64,000 nucleotides of DNA from an uncultured Bacteroides sp. (GTDB taxonomy: Bacteria; Bacteroidota; Bacteroidia; Bacteroidales; Bacteroidaceae). Made by a program: the position numbers and the translations under genes. Shown here one piece after another: positions 34,859-42,684 of the stretch. The notes beneath the pieces are model-generated. The model did no database searches, was not told the origin of the DNA, and worked only from the letters and a program-made list of their open reading frames with translations. Every line of letters starts with the position of its first letter. The first letter of the stretch is position 1. The DNA lies in assembly GCA_902388495.1 (NCBI GenBank), contig CABMPP010000003.1, forward strand, positions 62,001 to 126,000. Reading direction: 5' to 3'.

Positions 34859-36067
34859 TTAATGTTCATGACTATGTGCCGGAATCGCATTTGTAGCCGA
34901 TGCCAACTTCACTTGGTAGGTTCCTTGGGTTACGACGCGGTCACCTGCTTTTATGCCGGAAAGTATCTGTACGCTTTCACCGTTATCCGCGCCGAGGGTG
35001 ACAAGTTGCTTCTTGTAACCTTCTTCGTCCAGTTGCAGGTAAGCGAAGAAACTGCCTTGCTCCTCAGTCAGTGCCGTGTGCGGCAGGGATATCACACCTT
35101 CCATCGGTGTGGAGAGCAGGAATATTTCTACAAATGCACCGGGAATGATGTCTCCCTTGTTATCGAACTCGAAAGTGACGGGCACATAGTAGCCGTTCTC
35201 GCCCGAAGCTTTTCCATAAGAAAGCATACGGCCATCCAATTCTTTCAGTGTATATACCTTATTATTATAAGGAGTACTGAAATTGGCCGAACCGATACTA
35301 CTCAGATACGGATAATACTTCTCCGATACATCGGCACGCAGAAACAGTTTCCGGTTTTGGGTGACGCTGACCAGTGGTTGTCCTACTGCTACATAATCCC
35401 CCTCTTTCACCAGCAGGTTTTTTACATATCCGCTGATGGGCGAGACAACAGCCTGCCCGCTGGCAGAATGATTCTTGGCAACTGCCTCATAACTGATGCG
35501 GGCATTCTCGTAAACCTGTTCGGCTTGTGCAAACTCTTTTTCCGATACAATCTTGTTTCCTACAAGCGCTTTCATGCGTTCGTATTCTTTCTTGGAAACT
35601 TCGTAGGCAATGCGCGCTCTTTGTACCGGGTCGCCGTCTGCCATGTTCTTGGAAGAAAGAATTACCAAGGGAGTTCCTTTGCTTACGCTCATGCCTTCGA
35701 TGACCTTGCCTTTGAATGAAACGACACCTGCCACTGTAGCTACGGCTACGCTTTCGTCTCCTTGTGCCGCCAGTACCTGCCCGCTGGTTTTGATAACCTG
35801 GTGGAAGATACCGGGTTCAACTGTGCTGACTTTCACGCCGGCAGCTTGTGCCTTGGCGGGAGGAAAAATGATTTCATCGCTTCCGCCGTCACTGTGACTG
35901 TCTTCTCCTTCGTGCTCATGGCTATGGCCTTCGTGTTCGTGGTCATGCCCTTCGTGGCTGTGCTCTTCTGTTTCGTGATTATGTCCTTCGTGATTTTCTC
36001 CGGACTTGCTGTTGCAGGAACCCAATAGGAATAATCCTAAAGCTCCCATGAAAATAACTTTTCTCAT
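34859..36067 (-). CDS. Periplasmic adaptor (membrane-fusion) lipoprotein of the metal RND pump
   Basis: 402 residues. Lipobox LGSC predicts a lipoprotein. A His/Glu-rich segment of about 35 residues follows (repeats of HEGH, HSHEH, HDHEH), a likely metal sponge. Then comes the adaptor fold: a lipoyl half-motif, a coiled-coil hairpin (about residues 150-200) and beta-barrel segments ending GDRVVTQGTYQVKLAS. The His-rich extension is typical for CusB/CzcB-type adaptors handling divalent or monovalent metals. Confidence 0.9.
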   Translation of the reverse strand: MRKVIFMGALGLFLLGSCNSKSGENHEGHNHETEEHSHEGHDHEHEGHSHEHEGEDSHSDGGSDEIIFPPAKAQAAGVKVSTVEPGIFHQVIKTSGQVLAAQGDESVAVATVAGVVSFKGKVIEGMSVSKGTPLVILSSKNMADGDPVQRARIAYEVSKKEYERMKALVGNKIVSEKEFAQAEQVYENARISYEAVAKNHSASGQAVVSPISGYVKNLLVKEGDYVAVGQPLVSVTQNRKLFLRADVSEKYYPYLSSIGSANFSTPYNNKVYTLKELDGRMLSYGKASGENGYYVPVTFEFDNKGDIIPGAFVEIFLLSTPMEGVISLPHTALTEEQGSFFAYLQLDEEGYKKQLVTLGADNGESVQILSGIKAGDRVVTQGTYQVKLASATNAIPAHSHEH

Positions 36068-36186
36068 GATGATATTTTGTTCTTACTTTTAAATTTGAAT
36101 ACAAAGTTAGGAAATGGGAATTGCAGTTTGGTTGCATACATTCCCATCCGGATGAAACCTGTTTCCGGCGGTATGCCGATGCAGGA

Positions 36187-36594
36187 TTAAGCAAGAACAA
36201 AAGGAGGGGCGCGAAGTCCCGTGGCACGTGTGATAAACGTGCCGTGCAGAGATTCTAAATAGACACAATCCTGCCTGTTTATATCGAATTCGGGCAAGAT
36301 GAGTAATTTGGAAAGAGGCTCAAAGAGTAAAGTAACTACCCACGGAGTGTCCGGATGTAACCAGACATCGTTCGAAGTGGGCGTTTGCTGGAAGAAGTGC
36401 GTGGTCATGCATCCGGTGTCACAGCAACAATGGTCACCTCCGTTGCTATGCTGATGTCCGCAGCAACTGGTAGTGACATCATTCTTCATGCAAATCAGTC
36501 CGTCGGCATGATGATGATGGGGAATGACGGGTATCACCAGCATTATTAAGCTGATGAAAAACAGGAAAAGTGTTATGTACTGTCTTTTTTTCAT
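36187..36594 (-). CDS. Small Cys/His-rich membrane protein at the head of the metal operon (DUF6769-like)
   Basis: 135 residues from the ATG at 36594. One N-terminal helix is followed by HHHHADG and a dense metal-ligand stretch (CCGHQH, HCCCDTGC), then a poorly conserved tail. It is the first gene after a strong promoter (36616-36647) and is followed by the adaptor gene, so it probably binds or senses the exported metal at the cell envelope. The family name is recalled from the pattern; function is inferred. Confidence 0.7.
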   Translation of the reverse strand: MKKRQYITLFLFFISLIMLVIPVIPHHHHADGLICMKNDVTTSCCGHQHSNGGDHCCCDTGCMTTHFFQQTPTSNDVWLHPDTPWVVTLLFEPLSKLLILPEFDINRQDCVYLESLHGTFITRATGLRAPPFVLA

Positions 36595-36615
36595 TCCTCT
36601 ATCTCTGAATGGACG

Positions 36616-36647
36616 CAAAGATAGAGGTTAATAGCTTAATTACCAAA
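36616..36647 (-). promoter_or_regulatory. Promoter of the metal-efflux operon
   Basis: The minus strand has TTTG (36647-36644), 20 bases, then TATCTTTG (36623-36616), an almost ideal Bacteroides -33/-7 promoter. It lies 22 bases before the ATG at 36594. Confidence 0.75.
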
Positions 36648-36656
36648 CACAAAATG

Positions 36657-38033
36657 CTAAAAAGAATTGAATAATTCATTCAAACCTTCGTTCATGCTGG
36701 GATGAGTGAAGATAAAATCTCGCAGGAAACTGTAATGTTGTCCCGTTTTCATGGCCAGTGCCACTGTATTGATTACTTCCGGAGCATCGATACAAAGCAG
36801 TGTACAGCCGACGATGCGTCCGGTGTGCGAATTGATTACTGCTTTGAGCATGCCGTCCATGTTGTGCTGCGTGCGGGCACGCGGAACCACGGCTGCCGGA
36901 ATGCGTGCTACTTGCACGGGGTAACCTTGCTTCACGGCTTCCTCTTCCGTCAGTCCGATATGCGCCAGCGGTGGGTCGGTAAAGATGGCAAAAGGTATCG
37001 GATGCCGGTCGTTCAGACTTCGCTTCTTATCTCCGAACAGCTGGTTGCGGATGATGCGGAAATCGTCGATGGACAGGTAGTCGAACTGTTCGCACCCCCG
37101 GACATCTCCCAATGCCCAGATATGTGGAGTTGTGGTTTGGAGATATTCGTTGACAACGACGGCTCCCTGTCCGTTTACCAATACCCCGGCTTTGGATAGA
37201 TTCAATGCATCGATCATAGGTTTACGTCCGGTAGCCAATAGCAGTGCATCTCCTTTCAGATAATAGGGAGTGCCATCCGTGCTGTCCGTATAGGTCAGGG
37301 TGATTCCGCCGGCGGTGTCATGTACCGACTGGATACGGGCATTCTGTCTGATATGGATATTTTTCCGTTCCAATGCTTCGAGCATGGATGCGGCGATGTC
37401 ACGGTCTACTTTGGGTAGAAAGCGGTTTCCGGCTTCCAGCAGGGTGACCTGACTTCCGAAGCCCGCATACATGGTTGCAAATTCCAGCCCGATGGCGCCT
37501 CCGCCGATAATGAGTAATTCGGCAGGCAGCTTGTCCAGGCTTAGCAAAGTCTCGCTGGTATATACATACTTGCTGTTCTTAATTCCGTCTATGGCAGGCA
37601 GAACGGGGGTGGAACCGGTATTGATGAATATCTCTTTTCCTTTCAGAACAATTTCTTCCTTATCGGAAGTCACTTTGATTGTATCTTTCGACAGGAAAGA
37701 AGCTGTTCCGTCATAGAGGGTTATATTAGGGTTGTTTTTTACATTTTCATAATTCTTTTCACGTAGGAAAGCCACCAGTTTGTCTTTCCGGCCGACGGCT
37801 TGTGCATAGAGCTTGGACTGATTTGGGTAATCGTTGTAGAATCGTTGTTCGGCATACTCGGATTCATGAATCAAGGCTTTGGTAGGAATACAGCCTACGT
37901 TGACACACGTCCCTCCGTACATGTGGGGAGAACGTTCCGCAATGGCTACTTTCCAATTGCGCTCGGCCAGTTCGGTGGCAAGTTTCTTGCCGCCTTTGCC
38001 GAATCCTATAATAAGGGCATCATATTGTTTCAT
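36657..38033 (-). CDS. rclA: RclA/mercuric-reductase-like FAD disulfide oxidoreductase
   Basis: 458 residues from ATG at 38033; a longer frame adds a poor leader. FAD motif GFGKGGKKLA and redox-active GGTCVNVGCIPTKALIHES are typical. The NAD(P) motif is IIGGGAIGLEFA, and the dimerisation domain ends in THPSMNEGLNELF. The pattern MYGGTCVNVGCIPTK with IGFGKGGKKLA is closest to E. coli RclA, a flavoenzyme induced by reactive chlorine and reported to reduce Cu(II). It lies just upstream of the metal-efflux promoter on the same strand, which fits a role with copper or oxidative stress. Confidence 0.85.
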   Translation of the reverse strand: MKQYDALIIGFGKGGKKLATELAERNWKVAIAERSPHMYGGTCVNVGCIPTKALIHESEYAEQRFYNDYPNQSKLYAQAVGRKDKLVAFLREKNYENVKNNPNITLYDGTASFLSKDTIKVTSDKEEIVLKGKEIFINTGSTPVLPAIDGIKNSKYVYTSETLLSLDKLPAELLIIGGGAIGLEFATMYAGFGSQVTLLEAGNRFLPKVDRDIAASMLEALERKNIHIRQNARIQSVHDTAGGITLTYTDSTDGTPYYLKGDALLLATGRKPMIDALNLSKAGVLVNGQGAVVVNEYLQTTTPHIWALGDVRGCEQFDYLSIDDFRIIRNQLFGDKKRSLNDRHPIPFAIFTDPPLAHIGLTEEEAVKQGYPVQVARIPAAVVPRARTQHNMDGMLKAVINSHTGRIVGCTLLCIDAPEVINTVALAMKTGQHYSFLRDFIFTHPSMNEGLNELFNSF

Positions 38034-38113
38034 ATTCTTTCTCGTTATTAAACGGTTAATGAAATGAAACAATATGAATTAACAATTTGTTCGGCAGGAG
38101 AGTTAAGGAATGT

Positions 38114-39748
38114 TTACCGTTCCAGTTCGCGAAGCGAGTCCATCTTCTTCTTTTCCAGAAATTCATAGATACCACTCAGATGTTCTTTCACCTGCTTGTT
38201 TCCGAATTCATAAACCTTGGTTACCAGCCCGTCCAGGAAGTCGCGGTCGTGACTGACGAGGATCAGCGTGCCGTCGAAATCCATGAGCGCCTGCTTCAGG
38301 ATATCTTTGGTTTTCATGTCCAGGTGGTTGGTGGGCTCATCCAGTATCAGCAGGTTTACCGGTTCGAGTAGCAACTTTATCATGGCAAGGCGCGTACGCT
38401 CTCCTCCGGACAGCACTTTTACTTTCTTCATAGATTCTTCCGGACCGCCAAACATGAAAGCGCCCAGCAGATCGCGTATCTTGTTACGGATTTCTCCTTT
38501 GGCAACGTCGTCGATGGTTTGGAACACCGTCAGGTTCTCGTCCAGCAGGGAAGCCTGGTTTTGTGCAAAGTAGCCTATCTGTACGTTGTGTCCTATGGTG
38601 AGAGTTCCTTCATGCTCTATCTCCTTCATAATGCACTTCACCAGGGTAGACTTACCTTCGCCGTTTTTGCCTACGAAGGCCACCTTGTCACCTCTCTCTA
38701 TAGTGAGGTTGGCATTCTTGAACACGACGTGGTCACCGTAGCTCTTTCCTACGCTTTCCATAATGACGGGATAATTGCCCGAACGGGGGGAGGGTGGGAA
38801 TTTCAGCCGCAGTGCTGAGGTATCTTCTTCGTCTACTTCCAGTATCTCCAACTTCTCCAGCATCTTTACGCGGCTCTGCACCTGCAGGGTTTTGGAGTAA
38901 GTACCTTTAAATCGCTCTATGAACTCTTTGGTTTCGGCTATGAACTTCTGTTGTTCCTCGTAAGCCTTCTGCTGCTGTTCACGGCGCTCTTTGCGGAGTT
39001 CCAGATATTTGGAGTAGTTTACTTTGTAATCGTAAATCCGTCCCATGGTTACTTCGATGGTGCGGGTGGTAATGTTGTCCACGAACTTGCGGTCGTGGCT
39101 GATGACGATAACGGCCTTACCATTATTAATAAGGAAATCTTCCAGCCATTGGATGGACTCGATGTCGAGATGGTTGGTAGGCTCGTCCAGTAGCAGTACA
39201 TCCGGCTTTTGTAACAACAGCTTGGCAAGCTCGATGCGCATGCGCCATCCGCCACTGAAATCACTGGTTTGGCGGCCAAAGTCGTCACGCGTAAATCCCA
39301 GGCCGAGTAATGCCTTCTCTACATCTTCCTCATAGTTTGTTGCATCAATGGCGTAGAACTTCTCGCTCAATGCCGAAACGTTCTCGATAAGTTCCATGTA
39401 GCTGTCACTTTCGTAGTCGGTGCGTGTTTCCAGTTCTTTGTTGAGGCGTTCTATCTCGGCTTCCATCTCGTGCAGGTGGGCAAATGCCTGTGCTGCTTCC
39501 TGGAATACGGTACGTCCGTCTTCCGTCATCAAGTGTTGCGGCAGATAGGCTATGACGCAGTCTTTGGGAGCTGAAATCCTGCCGCGGGTAGGCTGCCTGG
39601 CACCTGCCAGTATCTTTAGCAAAGTACTTTTTCCCGCGCCGTTTTTTCCCATTAGGGCGATGCGGTCTTTTTCGTTGATGACAAAGGATATATCACTAAA
39701 TAAGGTAGTGCCGCCAAACTCTACGGCCAGTCCGTCTATAGAAATCAT
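38114..39748 (-). CDS. ABC-F family ATPase
   Basis: 544 residues, no membrane helices. Two nucleotide-binding domains have Walker A GKNGAGKST (34-42) and GKNGEGKST, signatures FSGGWRMR and LSGGERTR, and Walker B LLLDEPTNHLD and LILDEPTNHLD. A charged linker (RREQQQKAYEEQQKF) of about 80 residues joins them, as in ABC-F translation factors. The members act on ribosomes (EttA, Uup, YbiT types); subgroup cannot be assigned with confidence. Confidence 0.92.
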   Translation of the reverse strand: MISIDGLAVEFGGTTLFSDISFVINEKDRIALMGKNGAGKSTLLKILAGARQPTRGRISAPKDCVIAYLPQHLMTEDGRTVFQEAAQAFAHLHEMEAEIERLNKELETRTDYESDSYMELIENVSALSEKFYAIDATNYEEDVEKALLGLGFTRDDFGRQTSDFSGGWRMRIELAKLLLQKPDVLLLDEPTNHLDIESIQWLEDFLINNGKAVIVISHDRKFVDNITTRTIEVTMGRIYDYKVNYSKYLELRKERREQQQKAYEEQQKFIAETKEFIERFKGTYSKTLQVQSRVKMLEKLEILEVDEEDTSALRLKFPPSPRSGNYPVIMESVGKSYGDHVVFKNANLTIERGDKVAFVGKNGEGKSTLVKCIMKEIEHEGTLTIGHNVQIGYFAQNQASLLDENLTVFQTIDDVAKGEIRNKIRDLLGAFMFGGPEESMKKVKVLSGGERTRLAMIKLLLEPVNLLILDEPTNHLDMKTKDILKQALMDFDGTLILVSHDRDFLDGLVTKVYEFGNKQVKEHLSGIYEFLEKKKMDSLRELER

Positions 39749-39771
39749 TGTGTATTATTTAAATTGAGGCG

Positions 39772-39808
39772 CAAAGATAACATAATTATATTATTTTTTA
39801 TATCTTTG
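39772..39808. promoter_or_regulatory. Divergent -7 elements for the ABC-F gene and the receiver protein
   Basis: The minus strand reads TATCTTTG at 39779-39772, 24 bases before the ABC-F ATG. The plus strand reads TATCTTTG at 39801-39808, 27 bases before the receiver ATG. The two elements are 21 bases apart, so the promoters are back to back and could interfere. Confidence 0.6.
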
Positions 39809-39834
39809 CCTCGTACAAACAAAATGCGTAAGTC

Positions 39835-40236
39835 ATGGAAACTGAAAAATTGTCAGAGGATTATCGCCCGCTAATATTGGTTGCGGAGGATGATGAAAGT
39901 AATTTTAAGTTGATTAAAGCTATTATCGGCAAGAAATGTGATATATTATGGGCGAAGAACGGTGAAGAAATGGTTGCTTTGTTCAAGGAGAACCGTGATA
40001 AGGCGGAAGCCATCTTGATGGACATAAAAATGCCTATTATGAATGGTTTGGATGCTACGGTAATTATACGCCAGGATAATGGGACGTTGCCCATTATTAT
40101 GCAGACGGCCTATGCATTTACTACCGATCGTGAGAAAGCTATGGAGTGCGGAGCATCGGAGGTATTGGTGAAACCGATTACATTGAGTGCTTTGCGTACC
40201 TGCTTAAGCAGATATCTGCCAAAATTGGTGTGGTAG
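39835..40236 (+). CDS. Single-domain response regulator (receiver only)
   Basis: 133 residues, a CheY-like receiver domain and nothing else. The phosphorylation pocket is seen as EDDE near the N terminus, Asp in LMDIKMPIMNG, Thr in QTAYAFTT and Lys in LVKPITLS. No output domain or adjacent histidine kinase is present. It could shuttle phosphate between a hybrid kinase and another regulator, or act by protein binding. Confidence 0.9.
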   Translation: METEKLSEDYRPLILVAEDDESNFKLIKAIIGKKCDILWAKNGEEMVALFKENRDKAEAILMDIKMPIMNGLDATVIIRQDNGTLPIIMQTAYAFTTDREKAMECGASEVLVKPITLSALRTCLSRYLPKLVW

Positions 40237-40257
40237 ATTGAGAATAGCGTACATTAT

Positions 40258-40304
40258 AAAATGAGGGGATGATAAAACGATTGTTTTACCATCCCCTTAT
40301 TTTA
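40258..40304. terminator. Terminator after the receiver gene
   Basis: AAAATGAGGGGATGATAAAA pairs with the downstream TTTTACCATCCCCTTATTTT, with mismatches at two positions and a 6-base loop. It ends within the stop of the convergent lipoprotein gene, so it can serve both. Confidence 0.8.
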
Positions 40305-41135
40305 TTGTATGTCTGTCTGTTGCTTCCTTTCCTCCATTTTCTTCTTTACGAACTCAATCTTCAGATTGGCTTCTTCCATGTTCTTTTTTATCTCTGTTAT
40401 GGACGAGAGTAGCTGTGCCAATTCGTAGACACTTGCAAGTGCCTGGCGATCGGCGGGAGTCATATTGGTGGAGTAGGGGCGTTCTCCCTGATAGTCCACT
40501 TTGATATTCTTGTCTTTGTTCAGATAAAGGAAGCCCATGACGTTGCCGTCTTCACCCATCTTGAAATCCGCCTTTTCTATCTTCTCACCAAGGTCAGTGG
40601 TTTCGTAGCTGTCTTTGGCGGCAGGCGTTTCAGCAAAGCTGCCATCGGGGGCAGTGACTTTGACGGCTACATGATGGATGTTGTGAGAACCGCAGTAAAT
40701 GGAAGTCATACTCATCACACCGTTTTCATCTACCTGGAAGCGGAGGAAGGAGCGGTGTAGATTCTTTTCTATCACTTGTGAGGGATGCAGGTAGTTACCG
40801 ATTGTTTGATACTCGGCATCTTTCTCGAAAGTATATTTACCTTTAATGGCGTCAAATTCCTGCTGTTTCGCCTGGAGCATGCTGTCAAGGTAGACCAGGC
40901 TCTTTTGCTGCTCTTCAAGTTCCACTTCCTGCATCAGTCCGATGCCTGCACGGCGGGTTTCAAAGGCTTTGGGATAGAGAATCTTGATGCTGTCGATCAG
41001 TATTTTGGCTTCGCTGTAATTGCCCTGTTCAAAAGCTTGGCGGGCAGCCTGCAACTTTTCACCGGCTTTCTTCTCTACGTCATCGCAGGAGAAGAGCGTG
41101 CAACAGAGGCACGCAAGGAGTATTACTTTCTTCAT
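40302..41135 (-). CDS. Lipoprotein with N-terminal helical repeat-like region, unknown function
   Basis: 277 residues. Lipobox LFSC. The segment QAARQAFEQGNYSEAKILIDSI resembles a TPR helix pair. A middle domain with ENGVMSMTSIYCGSHNIHH is beta-rich, and the C terminus is a Lys/Glu coiled coil (KIEFVKKKMEERKQQ). I do not recognise the family. It is transcribed alone. Confidence 0.7.
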   Translation of the reverse strand: MKKVILLACLCCTLFSCDDVEKKAGEKLQAARQAFEQGNYSEAKILIDSIKILYPKAFETRRAGIGLMQEVELEEQQKSLVYLDSMLQAKQQEFDAIKGKYTFEKDAEYQTIGNYLHPSQVIEKNLHRSFLRFQVDENGVMSMTSIYCGSHNIHHVAVKVTAPDGSFAETPAAKDSYETTDLGEKIEKADFKMGEDGNVMGFLYLNKDKNIKVDYQGERPYSTNMTPADRQALASVYELAQLLSSITEIKKNMEEANLKIEFVKKKMEERKQQTDIQ

Positions 41136-41182
41136 AATTGTTGTTCTTTTATTAGTGAGGACAAAAATAGAAATAATATCTG

Positions 41183-41190
41183 TATCTTTG
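41183..41190 (+). promoter_or_regulatory. -7 promoter element of the CCA-adding-type gene
   Basis: TATCTTTG matches TAnnTTTG, 26 bases before the ATG at 41216. Confidence 0.55.
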
Positions 41191-41215
41191 CAGCTCGAAA
41201 ATGATTTATTGACAA

Positions 41216-42652
41216 ATGATAGAGTTGACGCCAGAAGAACTGAAACAACATTTTAGTGACGATATATTCAAACGGATATCCGAAACTGCTGATGAATTGG
41301 GATTGGAATGCTATGTAGTTGGCGGATATGTACGCGATATTTTCCTGCAACGTCCCTCCAAGGATATTGATGTGGTGGTGGTGGGCAGCGGCATTGCAAT
41401 GGCCGAAGCATTGGGCAAGCGCCTGGGGCGTGGTGCACACGTATCCGTCTTTAAGAACTTTGGTACGGCACAATTGAAGTATCACGGTACGGAGGTGGAA
41501 TTTGTAGGTGCACGGAAAGAATCCTATACGCACGATTCCCGCAAGCCGATCGTGGAAGACGGCACATTGGAAGATGACCAGAACCGTCGCGACTTTACCA
41601 TCAATGCATTGGCCGTTTGCCTGAACCAGACACGTTATGGTGAGTTGGTAGACCCGTTCGGAGGTATGGAGGACTTGAAAGAGAAGACTATCCGTACTCC
41701 GCTCGACCCTGATATCACGTTCAGCGACGACCCTTTGCGCATGATGCGCTGCATCCGATTTGCTACCCAGCTGAACTTTTACATAGACGATGTAACCTTT
41801 GATTCCTTGTGTCGCAATAAAGAGCGTATTTCCATTATTTCCAAAGAGCGCATTGCCGACGAGTTGAACAAAATACTTCTTTCACCGGTACCTTCCAAAG
41901 GATTTATTGATTTGGACCGTTCCGGGTTGTTGGAACTGATCTTCCCCGAACTGGTTGCTTTGCAGGGAGTAGAAACCCGTAACGGACGGGCACACAAGGA
42001 TAATTTCTATCATACCCTCGAGGTGCTTGATAATATAAGTAAGAAGACCGATAACCTTTGGTTACGCTGGGCAGCTCTTCTGCACGATATAGCCAAGCCC
42101 GTAACCAAACGTTGGGAACCCCGTGCCGGTTGGACTTTCCACAATCATAACTTTATCGGCGAGAAGATGGTACCCGATATCTTCCGTAGGATGAAGTTGC
42201 CCATGAACGAAAAGATGAAATATGTGCAAAAGCTGGTCAGCCTGCACATGCGTCCTATCGTCATAGCCGATGATGTTGTTACCGATTCGGCTGTCCGTCG
42301 TCTTTTGTTTGAAGCAGGCGATGACATTGATGACCTGATGACTTTATGCGAAGCCGACATCACCTCCAAGAATACGGAACGCAAGAAGCGCTTTCTGAAT
42401 AACTTCCAGCTGGTACGCCAGAAGTTGAAAGATCTGGAAGAGCGTGACCGCATCCGCAATTTCCAGCCTCCGGTCAGTGGTGAGGAGATTATGAAAACTT
42501 TCGGCTTGTCTCCCTGTCAGCAGGTTGGTACTTTGAAAAGTGCTATTAAAGATGCAATTCTGGATGGCGTTATTCCCAATGAATACGAAGCCGCCCGTGC
42601 ATTTATGTTGCAACGGGCGGAGAAAATGGGGCTGAAAAAAGTAATAGAGTGA
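41216..42652 (+). CDS. cca: tRNA nucleotidyltransferase (CCA-adding type) with HD domain
   Basis: 478 residues. The class II nucleotidyltransferase head has [12 protein letters not shown], the metal-binding KDIDVVVVG, and [11 protein letters not shown], then the [18 protein letters not shown] neck. A C-terminal HD domain holds HTLEVLDNI and [11 protein letters not shown], with a later LVSLHMRP. It should build or repair the 3' CCA end of tRNAs. The tRNA-Ser in this window does not encode CCA, consistent with that need. Poly(A) polymerase is the alternative in this superfamily; the HD domain favours the tRNA enzyme. Confidence 0.88.
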   Translation: MIELTPEELKQHFSDDIFKRISETADELGLECYVVGGYVRDIFLQRPSKDIDVVVVGSGIAMAEALGKRLGRGAHVSVFKNFGTAQLKYHGTEVEFVGARKESYTHDSRKPIVEDGTLEDDQNRRDFTINALAVCLNQTRYGELVDPFGGMEDLKEKTIRTPLDPDITFSDDPLRMMRCIRFATQLNFYIDDVTFDSLCRNKERISIISKERIADELNKILLSPVPSKGFIDLDRSGLLELIFPELVALQGVETRNGRAHKDNFYHTLEVLDNISKKTDNLWLRWAALLHDIAKPVTKRWEPRAGWTFHNHNFIGEKMVPDIFRRMKLPMNEKMKYVQKLVSLHMRPIVIADDVVTDSAVRRLLFEAGDDIDDLMTLCEADITSKNTERKKRFLNNFQLVRQKLKDLEERDRIRNFQPPVSGEEIMKTFGLSPCQQVGTLKSAIKDAILDGVIPNEYEAARAFMLQRAEKMGLKKVIE

Positions 42653-42683
42653 TAAGGTGATAATAGTGTTATCACTCTATTAC
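42641..42683. terminator. Hairpin terminator overlapping the cca stop codon
   Basis: GTAATAGAGTGATAA (42641-42655, including the stop) pairs with TTATCACTCTATTAC (42669-42683), a perfect 15-bp stem with a 13-base loop. It contains the GTGATAAGGTGATAA repeat seen at 34836-34850 on the other strand. It serves two convergent genes. Confidence 0.75.
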
Positions 42684-42684
42684 C

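Noticed and set aside
41132-41533. 133-codon minus-strand frame overlapping the start of cca
   Set aside because: Covers the plus-strand promoter and start of a recognised gene; no family features.
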